Source: Nectonema munidae (lineage: Eukaryota > Nematomorpha > Nectonematoida > Nectonematidae). From it: DNA of 64,000 nt. A program made the position numbers and the translations under genes. Positions within the stretch are counted from its first letter, which is position 1. Every line of letters starts with the position of its first letter. The notes under the pieces were generated by a model. It saw only the letters and a program-made list of their open reading frames with translations. It did no database searches and had not been told where the DNA came from. Below, one piece after another: positions 56,601-63,397 of this stretch. Location of the stretch: NCBI GenBank assembly GCA_030549495.1, contig JAUIRK010000220.1, forward strand, positions 62,001 through 126,000. The letters run 5' to 3'.

Positions 56601-58216
56601 GGACGGAATCAAATCATGTATCAATGTGAATACTTTAAATATGAAATCAAACGGCAAATGGGATAAACAAGACTGATGTGATTGCAATGTATAATTTCAT
56701 TGGTTCTGCCTCACCCCTCCCCCAAACGTTTTCAAAAAATAACACTATGAAAAAAAAATGAATATTTTGGTATTATCTTTAAATTATTATCTTATCAATA
56801 TTCATCCGTACAGTAATTTAAAAGTTACAATTTTCATATTCTGAAAAGATAAAACGCTTTAATTTCACTGAAAAAGAATGTTATTTACTTGTCGAAAGAG
56901 ACTTGATTCGCTTTGAAGCAAAGGCAAGCGTTTGAAGTGCCAAAGTGCAAAGGGTAAAACTTTCTGCCGTAGATTTGTGAAAAATTCCCAAAATCGTGTT
57001 GATGCACTTGTCAATCATTCGTTGAGAAGGGTGTGTACGCTTTGACGTTGGCGGGACTTTGGAAAAAAGAATGAATAAAAGCATTTTAAGCATTCACCAC
57101 ATTTAACCCCCTTTACGACCAGAATAATCAGACGATATCTAATGCAAAGCAGACGATTTGTATTGAATTTATAAAAAAGACGATCATATATTTATAAAAT
57201 GACAACAGTCGACTCTAGTAGTTAACCGGTTAATATAAACACACATTTTCGGATATAACAGAAGTGTTGGGAGACAAGTTGACAAACCACATTATGGACA
57301 ATTCACAAGGAGAATACTATTGAAGTCTAAAACGCTTGTTTGATAAGAGCATACAATAAGTTCAACTGAAGAAAGTAGATTTATATTTTTATGACATGTA
57401 AACTTAGCTTAGGTCTATTTCGTAAAAGTCAAAATTATTTCTTATCATCTATCCTGTTAAATTTTATGTCTAAGTTCAAGACTCTTAATCCAACCAATTT
57501 TAGATTCAATATGCAAAAATAATTAATAATAATTTATGATGCGTAAATCGATTTTAAAAATATTACACTAATTAAAGCCAAGCTTGATTTAACAGTAGAC
57601 AATTATAAGGCATTTTTTAAATGTTAACAAAATAGGAAAAACACACTCATCGAAAATTGTTTTATAGAGATTTAGTTCAGAGAAATGGTTGTTACTTTTT
57701 ATTCTTGAAGTACATTATAAGAAAAAATACATTTAAAATTAAATAATCGCTTTTTAATTGTTCATCTAGCTTTATAAAAGCAATATATATAATAAATTAA
57801 GTAAAAAAATATAAAGTTTTCAAATGTAAAAAAAAATATTTCTTTTTGCTAAAATTGCCATTTAAGGGTAGTGAATTCAATTTGTAAAAAAATATCAAAA
57901 CTTCAAACTTATGTTTTTATTTCAATTCGTTTTAAAATACCTATTAATAACGTTAGTTACGTTGACAATCTGATCAAAGTTTCAAACTAAAGAAGAATTA
58001 TATGTTCTATTTGGACTATGAGTGAATTTTTCAAGGGATATATTTTTGTACAGTGGTCATCTTTCATTAACATGCTGGCATACACACACACAAATGTGTA
58101 CATAATGATGAGAGAAAAAGAACTAAAAAAACTTTTTTTTTCATCTTCAAATTTAGAACTTTTGTTGTTAGTAGAATTGTCGAGCTCATCAAACAAAGAA
58201 TTTTGCCGCGTGAGAT
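32416..58216 (-). CDS. RALGAPB: RalGAP complex subunit beta homologue (multi-exon, C-terminal part)
   Basis: Thirteen minus-strand exons, listed separately, give about 930 residues whose motif order follows vertebrate RALGAPB. First is the helical IDKCINTILGIFH and HTLVVYAYHCLTLWLIRHH region (human HSMIVAAFQCLCVWLTEHP). Then come HVAINSDIILAFLPE (human [14 protein letters not shown]), LICVRMSSGHSLESV (human VLVRGMSGRLAWAQ) and PPPHCPQKYNLVRIFLQSLG (human PPPPAQEFQTARLFLSHFG). Next are IIVYVMFVKANQFTLDEI and LPFEFFKLFSSLG. The Rap/Ran-GAP-like end carries LQNGLYRIKIHHSKK (human LNTGLFRIKIQGATGKF) and IIISRALVSAVNQ. RalGAP beta pairs with the catalytic alpha subunit to switch off Ral GTPases. 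Most donor and acceptor sites are canonical and phases agree, except between the 51 kb and 42 kb exons, where one exon is probably missing. The N-terminal ~600 residues were not found. Confidence 0.85.
32642..33224 (-). other. RALGAPB intron
   Basis: A plus-strand open frame, 32739-32969, with an acidic run (DLDDDDEDKN) overlaps this intron antisense. Its reality is unsupported. Confidence 0.5.
33225..33408 (-). CDS. RALGAPB: RALGAPB exon with the GLYRIKI motif
   Basis: The acceptor is TTCCTTTTAG and the donor GTTAGT. It encodes LDSRIGDVLCLFPRD, then FFVLQLQNGLYRIKIHHSKK, the best conserved piece of the Rap/Ran-GAP-like domain. Phase 1 on entry agrees with the preceding exon. Confidence 0.8.
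33409..34078 (-). other. RALGAPB intron
   Basis: AT-rich intron of 670 bp. No repeat was recognised. Confidence 0.5.
34079..34606 (-). CDS. RALGAPB: RALGAPB exon, Ser-rich and Asp-rich linker
   Basis: The acceptor is CATTTTAG. The donor GTACAAG is unusual but fits the phase of the next exon. The exon encodes a Ser/Thr-rich stretch followed by an acidic run with eight consecutive Asp (from an imperfect ATC/GTC-type trinucleotide repeat at about 34205-34260). It matches in position the disordered linker between the helical part and the GAP-like domain of vertebrate RALGAPB. Sequence identity is low there, as expected of disorder. Confidence 0.7.
36664..36790. repeat. pogo/Tigger-like terminal sequence
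   Basis: TACAGTAGGACCTTGCGCAA begins with TA and a CAGTAGGACCT terminus of the kind found at pogo/Tigger ends. The other end was not recognised. Confidence 0.45.
36930..37006 (+). mobile_element. LINE 3' end, dead-on-arrival, 77 bp
   Basis: A short insert ending in a GATGATGATG tail, with a GGCCTAGAAGGCATAATGG body typical of jockey-type LINE ends. It is flanked by perfect 18-bp direct repeats ATAACCAGACTTAACTCT (36912-36929 and 37007-37024), a target-site duplication. It has no coding capacity. Confidence 0.8.
37478..37696 (-). CDS. RALGAPB: RALGAPB exon
   Basis: The acceptor is TATTTGGATAG and the donor GTACTCTT after TATTCAG. It encodes ERGKGIRYSCKEVMWEDAFC, then RIFFTLPI, aligning with human [20 protein letters not shown], and ends in a Ser-rich tail. 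Phases agree with both neighbours (1 and 1). Confidence 0.8.
37697..38781 (-). other. RALGAPB intron
   Basis: A 1.1-kb intron. A GC-richer patch at 38290-38410 (minus strand) could encode a short peptide ending NPYPRLEF but has no recognised partner. Confidence 0.4.
38782..38878 (-). CDS. RALGAPB: RALGAPB exon, 97 bp
   Basis: The acceptor is ATATTTTTCAG and the donor GTGAGTAG. It encodes DQSCLDLPFEFFKLFSSLG, then a Lys/Ser-rich tail, aligning with human PHFLEFLLSLGW. Phases 0 in and 1 out match its neighbours. Confidence 0.85.
38935..39114 (-). CDS. RALGAPB: RALGAPB exon, 180 bp
   Basis: The acceptor is TTTTTTAAG and the donor GTATGT. It encodes a 60-residue in-phase piece with SLSKISVKSSIIVYVMFVKA, then NQFTLDEIS, matching human [20 protein letters not shown] in order. 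Confidence 0.85.
39115..41690 (-). other. RALGAPB intron
   Basis: A 2.6-kb intron. A hAT-like start (AGTGGACAAACTGGCGACC) at about 39670, a CAAT microsatellite at 40312-40330 and a repeat block near 41430-41640 are the visible features. Confidence 0.45.
41691..42146 (-). CDS. RALGAPB: RALGAPB exon, 456 bp
   Basis: The acceptor is TTTTATATTTTCAG and the donor GTAAGAATTC. The exon is in phase 0 at both ends and encodes 152 residues. The first half is Ser/Glu-rich. The second half, SFQELHSIMEAQ to PPPHCPQKYNLVRIFLQSLG, aligns with human PDLHEIVTEELE to PPPPAQEFQTARLFLSHFG. Confidence 0.85.
42551..42691 (-). mobile_element. TTAA-flanked palindromic MITE, copy 3
   Basis: TTAA plus CCGGTTATCGACC on the left, GGTCGTTAACG-like sequence and TTAA on the right. 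The inside has CAAATCTTCTGCTTTA and GATATCGTCTGATTATT in the orientation of copy 7. Confidence 0.75.
42816..42952. mobile_element. TTAA-type palindromic MITE, copy 4 (divergent subfamily)
   Basis: The ends CCCATTTAAGGCCAA and TTGGCCTTAAATGG are near-perfect inverted repeats, flanked by CTAA on the left and TTAA on the right. The inside shares GATATCGTCTGCTTT with the family but the ends differ, so this is a separate subfamily. It lies only about 125 bp from copy 3. Confidence 0.7.
43082..44105. mobile_element. Inverted-repeat element, about 1 kb
   Basis: Arms of about 75 bp, 43082-43158 and 44030-44105, are inverted copies: AATTGGGAAGAGCC, then CCTATTTCT, then ATGCTGAGACAGCT, then ACTAATTTT. 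The 870-bp inside has no recognisable transposase. The right end abuts an hAT fragment. Confidence 0.7.
44116..44480 (-). mobile_element. hAT transposase fragment
   Basis: On the minus strand, YNSMWSRFKEASPHCLQVKC, then TCHSLSLGFKN, resembles the CxCHSL region of hAT-like transposases that carry a CNCHSLAL motif. Only this piece is clear. Confidence 0.55.
44579..44715 (+). mobile_element. TTAA-flanked palindromic MITE, copy 5
   Basis: TTAACCCGTTAACGACC on the left and GGGCGTTAACGGATTAA on the right. This is the best preserved copy, with both TTAA ends and a 13-bp inverted end. The inside has GTCGACTATAGTCGAC, a local palindrome. Confidence 0.85.
47030..48720 (-). mobile_element. LINE fragment (jockey-like), endonuclease to RT start
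   Basis: Minus-strand order: an upstream leader, then the endonuclease start QININGISNKITELSPLIKK and TIQETKLNPNSKTP (48578-48267). Next come DINAHSTECFSPYTDNRGE near 48170-48110 and a linker reading IKHLTPKSIHLL near 47330. The first RT blocks (KTLEKIILYNIEP-like, HGFKKMHSTTTVLQSIHN) end at about 47040. The rest of the RT, including its YADD motif, is absent, so it is 3'-truncated by deletion or replacement. Frames are broken repeatedly. The plus strand is strikingly T/G-rich and C-poor, the mirror of an A/C-rich coding strand. Confidence 0.8.
48887..50142 (-). pseudogene. Decayed transposon-associated gene with an N-terminal zinc-binding region
   Basis: Three minus-strand pieces keep the order of a protein family I recall as multi-copy in arthropods and cnidarians. 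The N-terminal part (50142-49741) has CFICEENILKRRK, YFGIPIGDQDKHWAFHYCCQ, then CKKTLEVW and NCFFCLVDVS, a Cys pattern suggesting zinc binding. The middle part (about 49529-49158) has LCFCHDAPGLFSRFGLPLEH, NEWRLFIHSSTISLKAALFH and LPLAHSVYLKEDSYSVKILL. The last part (about 49150-48950) has SLRQQGYHYK and QRTEFVVGKRNVIWE. The pieces lie in different frames, so the copy is broken. I do not know the function or the element that carries the family. Confidence 0.55.
50526..50544 (+). repeat. Homopolymer C run (19 C)
   Basis: Nineteen consecutive C. A GACGGG-type block nearby (TATAGACGGGAAC, right side) inversely matches CCCCGTCTTCAA at about 50415, so the run may lie inside a roughly 150-bp inverted-end insert. 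Confidence 0.8.
51320..51410 (-). CDS. RALGAPB: RALGAPB exon, 91 bp
   Basis: The acceptor is AAATACTAG and the donor GTAAGTTTTAC. It encodes KISLICVRMSSGHSLESVIF, aligning with human VTVLVRGMSGRLAWAQ. The only open phase is 0 on entry; it leaves in phase 1, which does not fit the exon at 42146. Confidence 0.75.
51899..52081 (-). CDS. RALGAPB: RALGAPB exon with the VILA-like motif
   Basis: The acceptor is TCCTTTTTCAG. It encodes LHSFSNTLKFIDPVATHVAI, then NSDIILAFLPE, aligning with human [20 protein letters not shown]. The obvious donor GTAAAA at 51918 gives the wrong phase for the next exon. Reading on to GTTTTA (exon end 51899) adds KKFPSI, restores phase 0 and matches the human FFPS, so I prefer it. 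Confidence 0.75.
52082..54182 (-). other. RALGAPB intron
   Basis: A 2.1-kb intron. It carries an hAT-like start CAGGGTTTCTCAGCCCTAGG at about 52306 and a pogo-like block (GAACTCTCTTTAAACCG on the minus strand) at about 53675-53695. Confidence 0.5.
54183..54308 (-). CDS. RALGAPB: RALGAPB exon, 126 bp
   Basis: The acceptor is TTCTATTTTAG and the donor GTAAGTTG. Only one frame is open. It encodes SVDKVISLREYRMSKLIRSS and AQHLMTTIFCPV, aligning with human [20 protein letters not shown]. Phase 0 at both ends fits its neighbours. Confidence 0.8.
54556..54692 (-). mobile_element. tRNA-derived SINE, family B, second copy
   Basis: Minus strand: GATTGCCTAGTGGTAGAGCT (A box), then GGGTTCGATTCCCAATC (B box), then CATCTGTCCAGCTATGG, and an end at about 54556 next to CGACAACT. 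It is co-linear with the copy at 24048-24173, in the same minus-strand orientation. Confidence 0.8.
55044..55640. repeat. Inverted element built of a short repeated phrase
   Basis: The phrase AACTAGCTATTTTGG and close variants recur many times at 55500-55640, and in inverse form at 55085-55140. Within the left end, 55062-55091 and 55133-55166 are inverted copies of about 30 bp and would form a hairpin. The right end also reads forward as tandem variants with TTTTGGTATACTAGCT shared with the left end. No coding sequence. I do not recognise the family. Confidence 0.65.
55863..56137 (-). CDS. RALGAPB: RALGAPB exon, 275 bp
   Basis: The acceptor is CTGTTTTCTAG and the donor GTAAGTTT. It encodes ILSKIVNVLCDFILSVF, a Ser/Pro-rich loop, then MHTLVVYAYHCLTLWLIRHH, aligning with human ISSVCTYIVYQCSRP to HSMIVAAFQCLCVWLTEHP. 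Two bases complete the split codon from the previous exon; it ends in phase 0. Confidence 0.88.
56138..56888 (-). other. RALGAPB intron
   Basis: A 751-bp intron. Simple-sequence TTAGTTAG and AATCAATC blocks lie at about 56430-56500. Confidence 0.6.
56889..57056 (-). CDS. RALGAPB: RALGAPB exon, 168 bp
   Basis: The acceptor is TTTTTTCCAAAG and the donor GTAAATAA. It encodes RMIDKCINTILGIFHKSTAE, then TLCTLALQTLAFASKRIKSL, a helical repeat piece aligning with human [20 protein letters not shown] and LAALELLSGLAKVKV. It ends in phase 1, matching the next exon. Confidence 0.85.
57057..58132 (-). other. RALGAPB intron
   Basis: It contains the TTAA MITE copy 6 at 57103, only 47 bp from the exon acceptor. 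Confidence 0.5.
57103..57233 (+). mobile_element. TTAA-flanked palindromic MITE, copy 6
   Basis: TTAACCCCCTTTACGACC on the left and GTTAACCGGTTAA on the right. The inside has CAGAATAATCAGACGATATC, then AAAGCAGACGATTTG, and a GTCGACTC block, as in copies 1 and 5. Confidence 0.8.
58133..58216 (-). CDS. RALGAPB: RALGAPB exon (tentative)
   Basis: It has a good acceptor (CCTTTTTTTTCAG) and encodes LTRQNSLFDELDNSTNNKSS, then a Lys/Glu-rich end. The position corresponds to the Ser-rich RTNSGISSASGG region just before the helical piece in the human protein. The donor GTTTTT in an A-rich context is weak but gives phase 1, as the next exon needs. The open frame runs on to 57987, so the end is uncertain. 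Confidence 0.4.
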
Positions 58217-59076
58217 CTGAAAAAAAGGTGGAATTGTAAATTCAAAAATATCAAAACATGCTACTGAAAAGAAGAGTAACAAATTGTAACAGGAAGCAAG
58301 TGAGCTTTATATAAAAGGGTGGATGCGAGCTTTGACTTGGTTTGCAAAAATTTAGAGAGCAGAGCAAAGCATAAACTAAAAAATCCGTTCATCACGCAAT
58401 AAATATGCCCCGACACATGCATAATAATCTTTTTAGACAGTCGAAAGAGAATATAGAGGAATCCCGTGATTATTGCGTATAGTTCGAAAGTGGGTATATT
58501 TTTAGAAGTAATTAAACATTTTTGAAAATGTTGAAAACTATATTTACTATTGTGTGTTCATCAGTCAGTAGAGTAGCCTAGTTTAAAAAAGGCAAAAGAT
58601 TTACAATATGAGTTTTTAGGATAATGCAAAAAATACCGAGAATCCTTTAACGTTTTTTAAACTTTAATTTGAATTTTTCATCCGATTTAAGTTCAATAAA
58701 ATCTTACTAAAAATTCTCTTAAGAGATTTCATATTTGAAGAAATCGGATTCCCTACCCATTCTTCTTCTTTATGAGTCCATAAAAATACTTAATTATGAA
58801 AAATAAGTGAAGTTCCAGGTTAAATTTAGGATGAGAAAATTTAAACTGCGATTAATCAAATAAAATTCTTATATAAAAAGTTGGCTTTTGAAAAAAATAT
58901 TTGAATGTTTGTTTATTCAATCTCAAATTGTCTCTGAATTCCATTTCCTTGTAGCAGTGGACGATTTGATTCAGCCATAGTTGAGAAACCCCGATCTAAC
59001 AAACTACAAACTTAGATATTATTTATCACATCTCGTAAGTTGTCAGCATTTTATCTGTTGACCGAATATCCATATA
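58217..59076. other. No further exon recognised
   Basis: AT-rich. The stretch GTTGAGAAACCCCGATCTAA at about 58979-59000 resembles an inverted hAT end. Earlier RALGAPB exons may lie beyond the window. Confidence 0.4.
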
Positions 59077-59660
59077 CAGTGGAACCTGGCGAATCGGAAA
59101 ATCCCACAATTCCGACAAAATTTGGATGAAACCAACTTTTTGAATAGTAATTTCCTATACATCCGGAAATTCTCAAACAAGTAAATTTTTTCTGGGCTAG
59201 TTTTTTGAAAATTGAGGTATAGAATTTTTTTTATATAAATGTTATTATATTTTAAATTTGTATTTCAAAACATGTTATTGTCTTTAAATATTATATAGAT
59301 AAAGAATTTTATATTATAATAAATTATATAAAAAAAACAAGAGAATAAAGGTAATTGTTCCAATTGTAAAACCAAAAATTATCAAAAATATTGAAAGAGG
59401 AAAATAATTCTTGACACAAAAATCAATACGCCAAGAATATGTAAACACCTGCAGAAAAAATAATTAAAAAATTGATCTTTCATAGTTAATTAAAATCATA
59501 AAAACAAAAATTTTGCAATTAAAAATAAAATTTATTGAAACTAGTAAGATTAAACTGTAATAATTTTTTTATAATAAATTTTATTTGAAGTTTCAAAATG
59601 GTTGATTTCTTCGTAGACGGAGATTCTCTGAAGTCGGAAAATCTCTGAAGTAAGTTCTTT
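59077..59660. mobile_element. Deleted Tigger/pogo-type element
   Basis: It starts TA, then CAGTGGAACCTGGCG, close to the terminus of the Tigger copy ending at 63397. It ends near TTCTCTGAAGTCGGAAAATC at about 59640, which matches on the other strand the start of the 61673 element. There is no transposase inside. The right boundary is approximate. Confidence 0.55.
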
Positions 59661-59800
59661 GTGCATAAGCCGCCTTCTCTCTCTCTAGCTGGCCTATCTT
59701 CCCTTGTGTTACAATTTCTCTGTCACTTTTCTCACTCCCCAAAGTGTAATCTACGCCAATATCACAACGCCAGGAAACAATTTATAAAAGAGATGAGGAA
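59601..59800. repeat. Left arm of a 200-bp inverted duplication
   Basis: An inverted copy of 61494-61715, sharing AAGTCGGAAAATCTCTGAAG, GTGCATAAG, AGCTGGCCTATCTTCC and AAGAGATGAGGAA-type blocks in reverse order. It reaches beyond the Tigger end into what should be flanking DNA. Confidence 0.8.
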
Positions 59801-59879
59801 GTTTAAAGCTTCATAGCTCAAAGTGAATCTTCACTCACTAAAGTGTAACCGTTCTTATGAAGAAAAAATAGACTTTAAC

Positions 59880-61493
59880 CAGGGGTGTGCAAACTTTTTC
59901 AACGGCGAGTACAATTTTAAAAAATATATGAGTATCTGGGCCATTTACTCAAAGTAAGTACATCTTGATTCTCCTGGTTTAAGTAACATAAATTAATTAT
60001 TTGAAAAACATTAAAAAGTCATTATTATTATTAAGAAAAGATACACAATCGAAAGATTAATATAAAACAGATGAAGAATAACGACCACAATTTTAGTAGC
60101 AAGTTGCGATTGGGGGACAACTACCCCGCATGACCCTATTGAAGGACCACCACCCCAAATAGTTTTCCAATAATATTATACAGAATATACCACTGAAGCA
60201 AAATTAAAAAAATTTATTTAGTAAAAACTAAAATATTATAATTTTGATTTAGTAAAGGCGAAATAAAATCTTGAAAATTCATGTGAGAAGAATTAAAAAA
60301 ATAAACAATAAGTATACATCTATAATATTATATAGCTGACTTGCAAAACAGGAAATTGTTTCAAGATTATACAGTGTTATAAGATTAAATATATATTAGT
60401 GATTATATATATTATGTTTTCAGGAAATCAGTATCAGTGTAATCCGATTAAAAACAATTTGTTTAGTATACGCTCGATTTAATTATACAATACACATTTC
60501 AAAGTTTAAATAAATATAAAACTCAACTGAAGAATAGCCACCCTAAAATCTCTCTTCTGAAGAATAGCCACCCCAGAATTGTTGGGTTGGTGGTTCTTCA
60601 TATGATCTCAAAACAGTTAAAACATTAAGGTAATCAGTCCACAAAAAACAGAAATGTCCGCTTACTCAGGAGCAATTAAAAAAATGGTCATCAATCTCAG
60701 AGCCGGTGCTAGGAATTGCGGGGCGCAATTATAATTATTATAGAGGGGCCCGAACTCTACATAGTAAAATTTATCGGTGTTTATATTTAATATAAAAAAA
60801 CAGGAAAAAAGACATCAAAAAATTTTTAAGCCACTATGGATACTTTTATTCCTTTACTTTTAACATTAACCCGTTAACGCCCGATGCCGACTATAGTCGA
60901 CTTTACAAAAATAAAATCGTCTGCGTTTATCAAAGCTCTTTAATACAAATCTTCTGCTTTACATTAGATATCGTCTGATTATTCTGGTCGTCAACGGGGA
61001 GGGGCAAACTAGGCAATTACATATACTCCTTTAGAAAAAGATTCTTTTTGTTTTTTTATTAGCAATATCTTTCAAAATATTCTTCGAGATATAATTCTAA
61101 AATGTAGTTTATTAATTTTTAAAAACCTCTTTCAAAAACCTAAGACTTAAAGTAATAAAAACTAAATTTTAGAACATGAATTTATAGATTTTGGTTGGCT
61201 GTCTGTAAATATTAATATTTTCATGTGATTTTAAAATTTTAGAGAAAAATTTCTTTTTTGAAATTTGAAGCTGTATAAAACTTAAATGTATAAACTTATA
61301 GTAAAAATGGAGAATATTCTTATTGCAGCACTAATGCAATAAGTAAGGAGGGCGAGAATGATTGTGGGAAAATCCACACATGTGAAAATAATAGTACAAC
61401 TTTTGTGCTAATAAAATGCCCGAGTTAATATTACCAAATAGTAATGATGGATGATACTATGTGTAGCTCAGTTAATTGAAATAAAACATTGAA
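59880..61493. other. Region between inverted arms, with an hAT-like start
   Basis: CAGGGGTGTGCAAACTTTTT at 59880 is a typical hAT end. Two tandem copies of GAAGAATAGCCACCC at 60531-60580 run into an inverted form (GGTGGTTCTTC) by 60600. No gene was recognised. Confidence 0.5.
60866..60999 (-). mobile_element. TTAA-type palindromic MITE, copy 7
   Basis: TTAACCCGTTAACGCCCG on the left; the right end CTGGTCGTCAACGGGG lacks TTAA. The inside matches copy 5 in inverted orientation: GACTATAGTCGAC, then AAAATAAAATCGTCTGCG, then CAAATCTTCTGCTTTACAT. Confidence 0.75.
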
Positions 61494-61715
61494 TTTCCTC
61501 ATCTCTTTATAAATTGTTTCCCAGCGTAAGTGATAATATTGGCGTAGATGTCACACTTTGGTGAGTAAGAAAAGTGAAAGAGAAAATGTAACACAGAGGA
61601 AGATAGGCCAGCTAGAGAGAGGGAGGAGCGCCTTATGCACAAAGCGTGAAAAATTATTACTTCATAGATTTTCCATGGAACTTCAGTGATTTTCCGACTT
61701 CAGAGACTTTCCTAG
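61494..61715. repeat. Right arm of the 200-bp inverted duplication
   Basis: Inverted partner of 59601-59800. It ends within the presumed 5' end of the Tigger element (TTCCGACTTCAGAGA). Confidence 0.8.
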
Positions 61716-63397
61716 AACCGATTTCTTTCTTCTTTTTTATTCAATTTAATTTTACATTTCAATTATTCAAATTTTTTCTCATTAAATTATTATTAAAAGT
61801 TTTCCTTTATTTTTTAAACTCAAAGCATTGCTTTTTCAAAATAATGAGCAGCAAACGGACACGTGTTGAAGTTTCATTTCAAAATCCAAATCAAAAAAGA
61901 AATTTGTATCAGAAATTTTTTTTTCCTAAAATGACAATTCAAGAGCTGAGAGAGTTTGTTTTGAAAAAGTTTGACGTTTCTATAGAAAAGGCCACTGTTG
62001 GCGATATCCTTAAGGATAGTGTAAAGTGGTTACAAAATAATGAAAATTTCGAAAAGACTACAAACATCCAGATTGACTCAACATTTTCAAAAAAAACTTG
62101 AAGAGGCATTCATTTTGTGGATTAATGACATAACAGCAAAAATGCAGCAATAAATGATGCTATTATAATAGAGCAAGCCCGAAAATTTGGTGAAAAATTA
62201 ACAGTCAAAGATTTTTTATATTCAAATGGTTGGCTACACCGTTTCAAAAAAAGACATAATTTGCAGAAACGTGTGATACAGGACGAGGCGAATGAAGTTG
62301 ATTTTGGAATTTTGAAAAATGGTAGAGCCAATATTCGAGAAATCTTAAAGGTTTACGACCTCGATGATATTTATAATATCGATGAAACAGGTCTCTTTTT
62401 CAGATTAGGCCCGAACTATACTCTAGCCACCTTCGGGTCTCAAAAAATCAAAAAAAAAAGAATAACAGTAGCTTTGGCCACAAACGCTTCTAGAAAAGAA
62501 AAGTTAAAGCCTTTTGTGATCGGTAAAGACAAAAAACAAGATGCTTTTCGAAATTATTTGATCCTGAATTTTATGTCCGGTATCGATAACACCAAAGCTT
62601 GGATTACATCTTCACTGTTTTCATCTTGGATGATGGACATAAATAAAATGATGGAACAAAAAAAGAAAAAAAACATCATTGTACTAGACAATGCTTGCCA
62701 GACATTATTTAAATTGCATTGAAAATGAAGAAACGCAACAAGTGAATTTTAGAGAGTGTATTAGAATGATTAGTTTTGCATGGGAAAAAGTCAAAACCGA
62801 AACAATAAAATATTTTTCCAGAAACACAAACATTGTACCTCAGCTTGATTGTTCTGAACTAGAAAAAGGCAACCTTGATATTGAATGTTTAAATGATTTC
62901 AGGAGGAAATTGTCGCCCTTGAAGGTGATTCAAAAGCTTTAGTTAGAGTATGTTGACATAGATAAAGAAGGGCCTACCACATCCAGCCTGAATGAAGGAG
63001 ATATAGCGAAGATGAAGCAGAAGATGAAGAAGTCACTGAAATTGTACATGAAAAAGAAGCCAGGTCATCAATAAAAAAGCTCATTAAATATTGTGAACAA
63101 AAGAGATCTACCGTGGAAGAAAATCAAAAAAACTTGGAATTTTTGAAATATCTTTGGCACATGGAAGAGAAAATAGATCAAAATACACGAAAGAATTGGC
63201 AACAAAAAACAATTGACAACTATTTTATTAAAAAATGATTGTATCTCTTATGGCTTATTTTTTTCATTTTTTGTTTTTTTTAGTGGTTTCAAAAATAAAA
63301 TTTTTCATGTCTTAGCCAAACCTCGTTTATCCGGAAACCGCGCTACCAGGAAATTTTAGACTCAAAGCCAAATCGTCCGGTTTAGCGAGGTTCCACA
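61673..63397 (+). mobile_element. Tigger/pogo DNA transposon, internally deleted
   Basis: The right terminus reads, on the minus strand, TGTGGAACCTCGCTAAACCG, the standard CAGTGGAACCTCG Tigger end with a damaged tip. The left end CATGGAACTTCAGTGATTTT is a poor partner. The transposase gene inside, at 61844-63238, is described separately. Confidence 0.75.
61844..63238 (+). pseudogene. Tigger/pogo transposase remnant (CENP-B-like)
   Basis: It starts MSSKRTRVEVSFQNPNQK with a DNA-binding N-terminus to about residue 85. A frame change leads to the second helix-turn-helix (LEEAFILWINDI, then FLYSNGWLHRFKKRHNLQ). The DDE domain has DDIYNIDETGLFFRLGP (first Asp), KKRITVALATNA and IIVLDNACQ (second Asp). 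Immediately afterwards the frame changes to VNFRECIRMISFAWEKVKTE, so the part with the third catalytic acid is missing: an internal deletion. The tail, ending NWQQKTIDNYFIKK at 63238, is typical of Tigger. At least four breaks plus the deletion make it inactive. Confidence 0.85.

Noticed and set aside
62950-62980. GAAGGGCCTACC shared with the dispersed repeat at 31210
   Set aside because: The shared string is short and lies within the transposase coding tail, so chance is the simpler explanation.
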